Both the position numbers and the translations under genes were made by a program. Shown in pieces: positions 18,785 to 27,733 of a stretch of 64,000 nt of DNA. The notes below the pieces were generated by a model. That model did no database searches. It saw only the letters and a program-made list of their open reading frames with translations, and had not been told where the DNA came from. Each line of letters begins with the position of its first letter. The stretch's first letter is position 1. Origin of the DNA: Trichomonas vaginalis G3 (Eukaryota; Parabasalia; Trichomonadida; Trichomonadidae); NCBI RefSeq assembly GCF_026262505.1, contig NC_067208.1, positions 14,145,962 through 14,209,961 of the forward strand, read 5' to 3'.

Positions 18785-20071
18785 TCAATATGGCATCGTT
18801 CTTCTTGCAATATGATACGTTCTAGGCCTGTACGATGGTATAGAATCAGGTGTACGTGGACTTCTAGCCAAAACATCATCATAACATGAATTTTTGGAAA
18901 CGGAATTTATCTCGATCGCTTCATCAAAGCATTTCGTGCGATAGCTCTTCCATATGTTCTTCCTCTCATGATCTATATAGTCGTCTACTACTTTTTGTTC
19001 GTTCCTCGTGTCCAAGACATTCGCTAAAATCTTTTTTTGGACAGTCATCGGAATTAGCGAAAAGAAATCTTTGTATGGGAGGATCAGACCTTTGACTTTC
19101 TTCACAACAACTGCTCTATAATCGTATTCAGTTGATGTATACATCTCGGGAAGTGCCAAAATTGTACTTTCCCCGTATGTTCCTGAAACAAGATCTGATA
19201 TTCCATTTGGAAGGATAATTGTTCGATCACCGACGTTCAGGCAGCTTGGTAATACTCTAATATTTGAGAAGTTTATCTTTCTATATACTTTTATAAGTCC
19301 AGATTGGATTAATAAAAAACCGTTTTCGATTGGATTAGATCTGTTAATAACCGTACCTCTTTCAAGGCTGATATCTTTCAAAGATTCAGCTACATATTGA
19401 GAAATGTCATGATAATCAAATAAAGGTTCTAATTTTCTGATATGAAGGATTAAACCTGCTCTTTCTTGAACTATAAAGCTTTCGTATGAATCTAAAACAA
19501 ATTTAAATGTATATGGATCGACTCTTAATACTTCCGTTGTACCAACAGACAAACAATATTGCTTTCGGAAAGAATTTGACATCATTTCTTGTCTTCCGAT
19601 ATCTTCTGATACTGTAGCTCTACGAACAATCCGAAAATTTTGATTTTTCAAGTATGGATTGTGAATTCTTCTAAAATATTTTTCTGATAATTGTTCATCG
19701 GGATCTGTTGGCGGGTAATCGCACTTTTCAACTAGTATTACATTTCCTGAGTATATGAGATACCATCCATCCGATAAATCGTCGAGTTTATATATTATTT
19801 CTCCATCATCGTATTTTTCTAGTTGAATTGCTTTGCAAATATCTTTTTGAATCTTTTCATTAGATACAAGAGATGTAAATACTGGCCAATTTTTCAAATA
19901 TGAGTAAATTGCTTCAATGTTTAACAGTGTTCTTTCAGATGCAGGCGTTTGTAGTGATCTATATACCGCTGACATCGCATATATTGGTGTAGCTGCATAA
20001 GCAGGTGGTCTAGGAACAACAATTATGCGCTGTCTCCTCGGCGTTCGCAAAGTTCGCGCTGAGAGAGACAT
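18785..20071 (-). CDS. Protein with two cyclic-nucleotide-binding domains
   Basis: 428 residues from ATG 20071; the open frame continues 42 codons upstream, but an initiator TCACAA at 20094-20089 is 18 nt before this ATG. A basic N-terminus (ARTLRTPRRQR) precedes a first cNMP-binding fold at about residues 55-120 (KNWPVFTSL, then KYDDGEIIYKLDDLSDGWYLIYSGNV, the classical barrel pattern with the G-E-x-I turn). A second one begins near residue 235 (LEPLFDYHDISQYVAESL, then SLERGTVINRSNPIENGFLLIQSGLIKV). The phosphate-binding cassette R is not clear in either, so ligand binding is uncertain. No kinase or channel domain follows. This resembles orphan cNBD proteins of flagellates, often axonemal. 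Confidence 0.7.
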   Translation of the reverse strand: MSLSARTLRTPRRQRIIVVPRPPAYAATPIYAMSAVYRSLQTPASERTLLNIEAIYSYLKNWPVFTSLVSNEKIQKDICKAIQLEKYDDGEIIYKLDDLSDGWYLIYSGNVILVEKCDYPPTDPDEQLSEKYFRRIHNPYLKNQNFRIVRRATVSEDIGRQEMMSNSFRKQYCLSVGTTEVLRVDPYTFKFVLDSYESFIVQERAGLILHIRKLEPLFDYHDISQYVAESLKDISLERGTVINRSNPIENGFLLIQSGLIKVYRKINFSNIRVLPSCLNVGDRTIILPNGISDLVSGTYGESTILALPEMYTSTEYDYRAVVVKKVKGLILPYKDFFSLIPMTVQKKILANVLDTRNEQKVVDDYIDHERKNIWKSYRTKCFDEAIEINSVSKNSCYDDVLARSPRTPDSIPSYRPRTYHIARRTMPY

Positions 20072-20088
20072 CAACGAATTTTTGACAA

Positions 20089-20094
20089 TTGTGA
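20089..20094 (-). promoter_or_regulatory. Initiator-like element (TCACAA on the - strand)
   Basis: Matches TCA-Y-W-W 18 nt before the ATG at 20071 and is the main reason for choosing that start. Confidence 0.5.
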
Positions 20095-20347
20095 AAAATT
20101 TTGTAGATTTAACGTAAGAAATGTCAAAAATCCGGATTGAAACAAGTTTACATCTAACCAATCTGAAAGAATTATTTAATAGTAAAACAGTAATCATTGC
20201 TAAACAGTTGAATTTGGGCTCAATTTATTGATTATTGATGAAATTATTTTAATTAAAAGCAATATTTTACAAAAATAAAGGGTCTAATCGAAATAACACC
20301 TAAATATTGATTTTATATAACATATACTTTTTTTTATTTTCTTGCTG

Positions 20348-20353
20348 TCACTT
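20348..20353 (+). promoter_or_regulatory. Initiator-like element (TCACTT)
   Basis: TCACTT lies 9 nt before the ATG at 20363. Translation from TTG 20342 would place the initiator inside the coding region, so 20363 is preferred. Confidence 0.5.
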
Positions 20354-20362
20354 TTGCAATTT

Positions 20363-23300
20363 ATGCTTTTTGCACTATTATCATTAATATGGTGCCAGAA
20401 GCCTAAATATTATGTGAAGATAGATATTGAGAATCTCAACGATAAGTTTTCTTCTGCTTTTGATATGAGAAAACAAGTTATTGTTGATCATTCCGATTTT
20501 CTAGTCACAACAAAACCACAGGATACAAAAATATGGAGATTAGATTGCATTATTAATGTTCCCGTTAACAATATTCATATTCTCGAGAAAATTAATTTTA
20601 CAGATAAAACAAATAAATTTTTATATATACCAGATTCATTATTAGATGAGAAAGTCATTAATAAATACATGAACCTTGGCTTTGAGCCTGTTTCTAAAAT
20701 GCAACCAAATATAAGATATATTTTATCTTCACACGATCAACCTGGCTATAATATGTTACCATATTCATATTCTTTGATACAAGGAAAATCATCTGCCAGT
20801 GTTTATTCTCAATATAACGTTTCAATTTCAAATCCAATTTGTCATAAGATGGATTTAACATTTTACAAGAACGTTGTGTATCTATCAATACTACTCTTTA
20901 TAATCCTCATGTCTTTGAGGGTTTATTTCTTCTTTTTACCGTTCAATTTTAATGACGGCACTGGATCTCGATTTTGGTTTGTCTCCAACACAAAAATCGA
21001 CCTTACATCACCAGCAAATCTCAGTTTCGCCAATAAACGTAAGCTATCTAAACTCCTTGACTTAGCAGAAGAAACAAAAAAGAACCAGCAAATAGTTATC
21101 GGCATAAAACGCACAGCAGAGTATACAGAACTGTCACATCTCTTCGTTTACACTCTTTCCAGATTTTTCTTCGTTGCTTATTGGATTGAAAGATATGAAG
21201 AAATTGCGGAACCGCTTAATACCGTCATCGAAGGTGCCCAAATACATCTTGATGACTCAATCGAGCCTACTCCACTTCCGATTACCATCTCTTACGAAAA
21301 TGGACTTCCAAAAGCAGATATTTCCTTCAACCACTTCGATAAAAAGGCGAATGTTGAAATCAAGTCAAACGTAGAAAACGATTTACCGTTCGGATCTTAC
21401 TCTTTACACCTTTCTTACATAGATTGTATGCATTTAGGCATAATTAACCAAATTGCTTACATCCCACCTACTCTAGATGCATTCAAGAACTTCATTTCGA
21501 TGATTTTCAAGCGTTTGGACTTCGCTTCTTTAGATGTTATTACAATAACTGGAAATAAAATCGAAGAAATCGTCAAATTTTCGAAGTTTGATGACACACA
21601 ACCCATTGTCGATAGTATTATTCGCAAAATGCCAACACATAAAGGTCCTACGACCATTTCTCAAAAACATATCGGAGATTATATGTTTACTACGAACAGA
21701 TTCCAAGTAGCTAACGTAGCATACATTGTATTGACCGGACAGATCGCAAATCACCTCAGTCTTTGCGTTACAGAGAACACATTTCACTTTATTATGTCGA
21801 TGTTAGTTTCTTATCATCATTCCGTACTTTCTTCACGCGTAGATGCAAGATCTCTCATGAGAGTACACAACCTGCTCGAAAGAACCGAGATTTTCTCGTT
21901 GGTTGAGTGCGTAGGAAATCCAAGCCACTTTTTAAGGGCAACTGGAAAGATCTATGACATGGATATCAACCAGGAGATCATAGATAAGTTCCTCGAACTC
22001 ATCTCCCCAGAGATCAAGTCAAGAATCCTTACAACAAACGGTAGACAAGAATTAAATTCTTATGTCGTGATGTTTACAAGGTCAAATGGCCAAGACGAGT
22101 GCGTATCTATATCGAGTACTAGTTATTACGATAAAACAATCGCTCAAAACATATACTTGTACTTAGTTGAAGATGTATCAAGTTATTATAGACGTTCTCA
22201 AAAGCTCAAAGCCGCTCACGACGATCTCAGGATGGCAAGCGACTTCCTTGGACTCCATAAAGTCTCCAAGAATATGGATTTAGTCCATCCTTCTCTTTTG
22301 TCCATTGAATTGGGTTACAACGGTGTGATCACTTCACTTTTGGATGTAATTTACGAAGATGATAAAAATATTAATTTCGAAGACCTCCTTGATAAAGAAG
22401 ACCAAATCAGCATAAGATTGGTATCAAGTTTAGGCCATCCTGTAAATTATGTCATGATTAAAGCCGCAAGCGATGGAAACTACTTCATATTCGCAAGTAG
22501 AGAACTCAGACAGCTGAGAGCTATCTCTTCAGAAGACCATATTAAGCAGATAACAAATACCATCAATAATTTAGAGTCAGACTTCATATTAATCCTCTCA
22601 GACATGGCCACAAAGGATTGTACAGTCATTGACAGCCAAGGAAAGCTTCCAAATACCGGCCAATTGAACGATATAATTTCATTAATCACAAACAAAGCTC
22701 CACATGAGACAGTCAACAGCATCCAAGCCAAGATACAGTCCATCAAAGACGAAAAAGGCAATTACGTGTCATTTGATGTCCAATTAGCTGGCAAGATCAA
22801 AACAATGACTTGGTTTAAGATCATTATCGCTGTTATCAATGACAAAATGATTCTCTTCATTTATAACAACAATACAAAGAAGCAGAGTCTTCTAGCTATG
22901 TCAGACATGATGAAAAAGGCCGAATCTTTCCTTGGCTCAACAAAAATGTTTTATTGGTTCTTCGAAGACGCGAATGAGCCAAAGAGGACATTCAACAAGC
23001 CACCAATGGCTTCAGGACAGATCACGTTCAACTGGAGCTCCATTGAATCAGTCTGTCGCGAGAAAGACAGAAAAAGAGTCACAGACATCCTTCGAAAAGC
23101 AATTGACAAGAAAGGAGACATAAACGCGAAAGTTGTCTTGATTTTCGACAAGCCGAGGGAGTATTTGTTGAGAGGATCATACAACAATGGCGTTTTGTGC
23201 GGAATTGCAACAAATGTCAACTGGATTTCGAAGTCAATAAAGAAGACAAAAGAAGCAATTCACGAGGAACAAAGTAACGCAGAAAGAGCAAAAGAAATAA

Positions 23301-23440
23301 AACACGACTCAAAATTGAAGATGTACCAGTTGGCTCTTTGTCTCAAGGAACTGATTTCGTCAGGAAAAGATATAGGATTCGATAATGACTTAGTTAATAT
23401 CGTTGTTAGTTCTTTGGAAAAGATACAACAACTTATTTGA
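20363..23440 (+). CDS. Large membrane protein with PAS-like domain, receptor type
   Basis: 1,025 residues. MLFALLSLIWCQ is a good signal peptide. An extracytoplasmic region of about 150 residues follows, with several possible N-glycosylation sites (NFTD, NVSI). One transmembrane helix (VVYLSILLFIILMSLRVYFFF) at about residues 175-195 leads into some 830 cytoplasmic residues. Near residue 860-950 a PAS-type segment is suggested by MFYWFFEDANEPKRTF, then FNWSSIESVCREKDRKRVTDILRKAI, matching the late helix and strands of PAS_3 domains. Earlier parts may hold further degenerate PAS or GAF domains. No kinase, cyclase or phosphatase motif is visible, so any signal must pass through partners. The C-terminus is coiled (KKTKEAIHEEQSNAERAKE). 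This architecture recurs in trichomonads as a large uncharacterised group. Confidence 0.6.
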   Translation: MLFALLSLIWCQKPKYYVKIDIENLNDKFSSAFDMRKQVIVDHSDFLVTTKPQDTKIWRLDCIINVPVNNIHILEKINFTDKTNKFLYIPDSLLDEKVINKYMNLGFEPVSKMQPNIRYILSSHDQPGYNMLPYSYSLIQGKSSASVYSQYNVSISNPICHKMDLTFYKNVVYLSILLFIILMSLRVYFFFLPFNFNDGTGSRFWFVSNTKIDLTSPANLSFANKRKLSKLLDLAEETKKNQQIVIGIKRTAEYTELSHLFVYTLSRFFFVAYWIERYEEIAEPLNTVIEGAQIHLDDSIEPTPLPITISYENGLPKADISFNHFDKKANVEIKSNVENDLPFGSYSLHLSYIDCMHLGIINQIAYIPPTLDAFKNFISMIFKRLDFASLDVITITGNKIEEIVKFSKFDDTQPIVDSIIRKMPTHKGPTTISQKHIGDYMFTTNRFQVANVAYIVLTGQIANHLSLCVTENTFHFIMSMLVSYHHSVLSSRVDARSLMRVHNLLERTEIFSLVECVGNPSHFLRATGKIYDMDINQEIIDKFLELISPEIKSRILTTNGRQELNSYVVMFTRSNGQDECVSISSTSYYDKTIAQNIYLYLVEDVSSYYRRSQKLKAAHDDLRMASDFLGLHKVSKNMDLVHPSLLSIELGYNGVITSLLDVIYEDDKNINFEDLLDKEDQISIRLVSSLGHPVNYVMIKAASDGNYFIFASRELRQLRAISSEDHIKQITNTINNLESDFILILSDMATKDCTVIDSQGKLPNTGQLNDIISLITNKAPHETVNSIQAKIQSIKDEKGNYVSFDVQLAGKIKTMTWFKIIIAVINDKMILFIYNNNTKKQSLLAMSDMMKKAESFLGSTKMFYWFFEDANEPKRTFNKPPMASGQITFNWSSIESVCREKDRKRVTDILRKAIDKKGDINAKVVLIFDKPREYLLRGSYNNGVLCGIATNVNWISKSIKKTKEAIHEEQSNAERAKEIKHDSKLKMYQLALCLKELISSGKDIGFDNDLVNIVVSSLEKIQQLI

Positions 23441-24283
23441 TTTTTTATTATTATTTTTCTATTTGTTTTAAAAAAAAACGTTTTTATTATTTTCTTTTAT
23501 TATTAAATATATAAGAGTACACTTACGCACATCTGATATTAATGTGTAGCACACCTTCATAACGAAAATTGCAATAGGAAATGACATAATTGATTTTGTT
23601 TAAAGGCTTATTTAAGGGAGCACTTACAACTTTCTTATATGCTCTCTTAATGTTAATATATCTTCATTTAACATTATGATGTACTAGGTAATGATTTATA
23701 ATAGCCTTTTCCTGACCAAATATTAACTTTTTTATCAGAGAAAATGGTGATATAAAGCTTTGTTGTCAAAAAAATTAAATTTACTTCTGGAAGTCATAAG
23801 TGAACCCTTAAGAATCTACTGTATGATCAAATGAAGGCTATCATTACAGTTTACAGTTTATATGGTAAGGCCCAAATCTAATCATATATCCTAAGTATAG
23901 ATCATTTATGTTATACATTTTAGAATTAAGGATTTTGTTAACACAATTTCTCCCAAAAATCGATTTAAGAAAAGTCGATAATTATTATTTGCAGATCATC
24001 TCTCAAATTTTACAATGAACACATAACATATTCTGTAATCCTCACTAACTAAAAATGTTTTCTACAATGATTATTAAACATTTTGCTTTGCATATCTAAC
24101 GTTATTATTGAAATAACTTATCCTGAGGCGTGCCTTTCTAAATAGAAAGTCAAAATAAGTACCTATCATCCACCTTTAGCGAGAGTGTAATCTAAAGAAT
24201 GCTAGACAGAGAGAGAGTATTCTGACCATTAGACACTTAAATAAATAATGGTTTAGTTAAAAATATTACTTTTTATTTGATCA
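23441..24283. other. Intergenic DNA, nothing recognised
   Basis: AT-rich, no ORF or clear repeat; only a minor palindrome CTTTCTAAATAGAAAG near 24135. Confidence 0.5.
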
Positions 24284-24964
24284 TTAAATACCAAATTGCA
24301 TATATGATAATAACGAAAAGCATAATCTTGAGAAAAAGCCTTTATTATTATTACTATGAGAAATAACAAGTTGGGATGATAATTGATAAGATGTTTTTCT
24401 TGCCAAATCAAGTACTGACATACCACAATCTTTTGCATATATATCTGCACCATAGTTAAGAAGAAATTGCGTTATTTCAAGACGATCATGCTTTAATGCC
24501 AAATGAAGAGGAGTAGAACGTTTAAACCTTGATTTCATAGATCCTCCATGAGAAATCAGAATTTTTGCTGTTTCCACATAATTGTTTTTTATTGCAATAT
24601 CAAGACTGCGAGATTCTTGAAATTCATTTTTGCTAATAATTTTTGCACCTTTCAATATAAGATATTCAACAATTTCATAATAATTATGAATTGCCGTTTT
24701 AAATATGGCTGTTTCACCATAATTACCTTTTTTATTGATATCTGCCCCATTAGTAACAAGAATTTCTAATGCTTCTTTGCAATTATTATCTGCCGCAATC
24801 TGAAGCGCCGTAGATCCTATACCATCTAATAAATCGATATCAGAGGAATTTGAAACAATAGCTTCTGCTGTTTCTTTTGAGTTATTCAATGCTGCATAAT
24901 GAAGTGGGGCTGATTCTTTTATGTTTTTGGCATTGATATTAATATAGGGTGTCCAAAGGTGCAT
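24284..24964 (-). pseudogene. Ankyrin-repeat protein, C-terminal part cut off at the mariner boundary
   Basis: 226 residues containing about five ankyrin repeats (for example SAPLHYAALNNSKETAEAIV, STALQIAADNNCKEALEILV, TPLHLALKHDRLEITQFLL), which are protein-binding modules. The C-terminus is hydrophobic (FFSRLCFSLLSYMQF). The reading frame starts in the middle of a repeat: the first seven codons (MHLWTPY) are antisense to TAGGGTGTCC..., which looks like a mariner end. So the true N-terminus has been lost to the insertion. The matching N-terminal family domain lies on the same strand at 26971-27246, beyond the transposon, making one split ancestral gene likely. Confidence 0.65.
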
Positions 24965-26218
24965 TTAGCACAGCGCTCTATATGAGACTATTAAAGGAGA
25001 TATATGCTGATTATAAATATATAATAAAAAATATGAATATATGTATATGATGAGTATGTTGTATTTTGGCGCCATGCCGGGATATAAAATGAATTTTGAG
25101 ACAAGAGGCGGTTTCGCGGGAAATTTTGGCGGGATTTTTTTCATTTTTTTAATGAATCATAAAGAAAACATCCTCGCTCTTGCAAAAAAATGCAAAGACT
25201 GTAAAAAAATCTACGAGACATTGGTAAAATGCTTCGGTATGGATGCTCCTAGCTATTCCACTGTAACGTATCATGTTAGGATGTATCACTTCATGAACAA
25301 AAAGGCGCCCATCATAAAAATTGACAAAAAATCGCCGGATCAAAGAAAAATCAAAGCAATTCTTCAAGCGCTAGATGAAGACCCAAGAGCATCACTCAGA
25401 AGGATAGAGGAGATGACAAAGATACCACGTACAACAGTCAGTTATTATCTGCACAATTATTTGAACTACAAACTAGCGTATACACGTTGGGTTCCGCACA
25501 ACCTTAATTCAGTTCAAAAAAATCTAGAGTCCAATCTTCGAAAGAGCTCCTCTCTATATTGGGTGCGTATCAATCCAAGAAGTTTCGCTTTTTAGTAACA
25601 TGGGACGAGTCTTGGTTTCAATATGCAACAGAAGCCAAAATCATGTGGATCCCGAAGGATGAAAATCCGCAAACATTCCCGAAGAAAAAAATTGACACAC
25701 CAATGATTATGTTGTCGGTTTTTTGGGGTGTGAATGGCATCATCGCAATTGATATTCTTCAAAAACCTAATACGATGAATGCTCAGTATCTAATTGACAA
25801 TGTTCTTACTCAATTTATCAATTCTGATGAGTTTGAGAAATCCAAACAACAAAAACAAAAGTTTGCAATTCATTTTGATAATTCAAGAGTTCACAAAAGT
25901 CATAAGGTAATGAATTACTTGGTGGAAAACAATGTCAAAGTTGTTCCAAACCCAATTTATTCACCTGATATTGCACCCTCTGACTTTTATTTATTCGGCA
26001 CGCTAAAAAAGAGAGCTGAAGGACGCGAATTCGCGAGTCCAGATGATCTTGAAAAATTTGTAAGAGAGCAATTTGAGCAATTTTCTCATGATGATTTAAA
26101 GCGTGTCTTTCAAGCCTGGATCGATCGCTGCGAACGCGTGATTGAATCCAGGAATAATATATTATTACAGAAAACTTTTGGTACTTGATAAAAAGTGTTG
26201 AGATGCAATTAGTGGGTA
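24945..26218 (+). mobile_element. Mariner-type DNA transposon (boundaries approximate)
   Basis: A left end of the form TAGGGTGTCCAAAGG at about 24945 and a poorly matching inverted right end (GAGATGCAATTAGTGGGTA, ending near 26218) bracket the transposase. Both ends are next to TA, the mariner target. The right end is badly diverged, so the boundary is tentative. Confidence 0.55.
25152..26188 (+). pseudogene. Mariner transposase, frameshifted
   Basis: About 345 codons. The N-terminal half has paired helix-turn-helix motifs (KIYETLVKCFG; SLRRIEEMTKIPRTTVSYYL), then WVPHNL, the mariner linker signature. The frame shifts at a run of seven A (25516-25522). The catalytic half then reads VTWDESWFQ (first Asp), HFDNSRVH (second Asp) and YSPDIAPSDFYLFG (third Asp), with 34 residues between the second and third, that is DD34D, the mariner hallmark. 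All three acidic residues are intact. A single homopolymer indel separates this from a working gene, so it is a recent copy, or the lesion is a sequencing error. It sits within or beside an ankyrin gene. Confidence 0.85.
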
Positions 26219-26661
26219 TCTTCAAAACTAAAACTGATTACACTACAATCTCATTGAAATCTGCTAATTGACATTGGAGAACAAATATGATGGTGGCGGT
26301 TTCCAGTGAGATACATTAAATACAAATTTAAAAAGTTATACAGTAAGTCTTAGAACAAATTTTATTTTCAATTCTAATATGTTGAGATAAATGCAATTTT
26401 ACCTTCTATTCATAAACATCAATTTTACTAAGTTTAAATATGAAACATTATCGCTTAAAGTTTATATTCATATATATAAATCAAAATAAAAATGATTTTA
26501 TGAGTTTGAAAAGCGTGTTTTTTTAATAGCTTTCACTTTCCTGCACCATTAAAAAGTGTGTAGAAAATAGGGCAATACTTATTAAACTCTTTTATTCAAT
26601 TTTTCAGGATTGAAGGAAAAAAGTTCCCATCATATATCACACACTTTTCTTCTTCGATTTC

Positions 26662-26829
26662 CTTTGAGTGAAGAAATTTCTTTCTTTTGAGAATTTATTT
26701 CTCTTTCTCGCTGATTTAATTCATCACTCATTGATTTAAGTTCTTCTTCAAGAGCAGAACATTTGCTACATGGAATCTCTTCTTCAGTATTTTCACTTTC
26801 ATTACTTTGAGTTGATTTTTCATTTAATT
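26662..26829 (-). repeat. 168 bp exact duplicate of part of the coiled-coil gene
   Basis: Identical in sequence and orientation to 28378-28545. In the large gene it encodes residues near the C-terminus including CSKCSALEEELKSM. Here it follows the ankyrin-family N-terminal fragment and does not continue a long frame. Confidence 0.9.
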
Positions 26830-26832
26830 TTT

Positions 26833-26958
26833 CCTTGAAGTTTTTTGATTTGTTCAGTAGAATTACGCAATTGATTGTCTTTTTGATTTATTTCTCCTTG
26901 AAGTTTTTTGATTTGTTCAGTAGAATTACGCAATTCTTTGTCTTTTTGATTTAAAACA
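26833..26958 (-). repeat. 63 bp tandem repeat, two copies
   Basis: Period 63 bp (26833 and 26896), that is 21 codons of coiled coil of the form NQKDxxLRNSTEQIKKLQGxI on the - strand. Copies differ by a few bases. Confidence 0.75.
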
Positions 26959-27733
26959 TCAACAGCACCATCAATTGAATTTCATGCATTTTTTGACAGA
27001 TTTAAGAATTGAAAGAATATCTTCGTTGTTTTGGATAGTAACATATGCTTTTCGTGTGCACGTATATAATTTTCTTGAGCTGATAGTTGAAGAAGATTGC
27101 TTGAGAAGAGTATTAAACTGATCAACTGTCAAATGTGAATGTTTCATGATTTTTTCGATATCTTTTATCTCAATTGTATCGAAAAAGTTTTCATTTTCAA
27201 TATAATCGCTGATATGAGCAGCAATATATTCGTAATTCAGATCCATGGCCGGATTTGAATTTGTAATGTTGTAACTTTACAAAAAATCCGATAAAAATTT
27301 TAAATCGAAATTTAGACTGAAAAATGATCTTTTTGTTAAATATGCCATGAAAATCTGTAAATATAATTTCATATCTATATAAAATTTGATTACGATACTT
27401 TCAAATTAGGAATCCAAGGCTACACAATGCTGAAATAGAATAAGCACTCTGCAATTCTCAATTCTACTTAGAAAGCACCGGATATTGGGCACAAAACTAT
27501 AAAGTGTACCCAATAAACTTTCTTTTTCGCTTCAATTATGAGAAATTCTATCCAAATCATTTCTAAAAAAACGGATGCTGAATACAGTATTATTGAATGA
27601 CAGTTAGTGTTCTGAATGTAAATACAATATAGTCCATTATTGTCAACAACAACAAAAAAGTAATTTGTGATATCAAATTTTGCGAAAAATTAAAACAAAT
27701 ATTTAATAAAACAAAAATATATAAATATTAAAT

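Larger units (their letters stand above)
26640..27246 (-). pseudogene. Chimeric remnant: ankyrin-family N-terminal domain plus coiled-coil pieces
   Basis: The ATG at 27246 opens 91 residues (MDLNYEYIAAHISDYIENEN ... QNNEDILSILKSVKKCMKF) that I recognise as the N-terminal domain of a large trichomonad ankyrin-repeat family. It stops at 26971 because of a small indel; another frame goes on as NSIDGAVDVLNQKDKELRNS and the 63 bp repeats, then into the 168 bp segment copied from the neighbouring coiled-coil gene. No ankyrin repeats follow directly; they may be those at 24284-24964, beyond the mariner. Read together this is one broken and rearranged gene. Family recognition is from memory of recurrent protein patterns and should be treated as likely, not certain. 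Confidence 0.6.
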
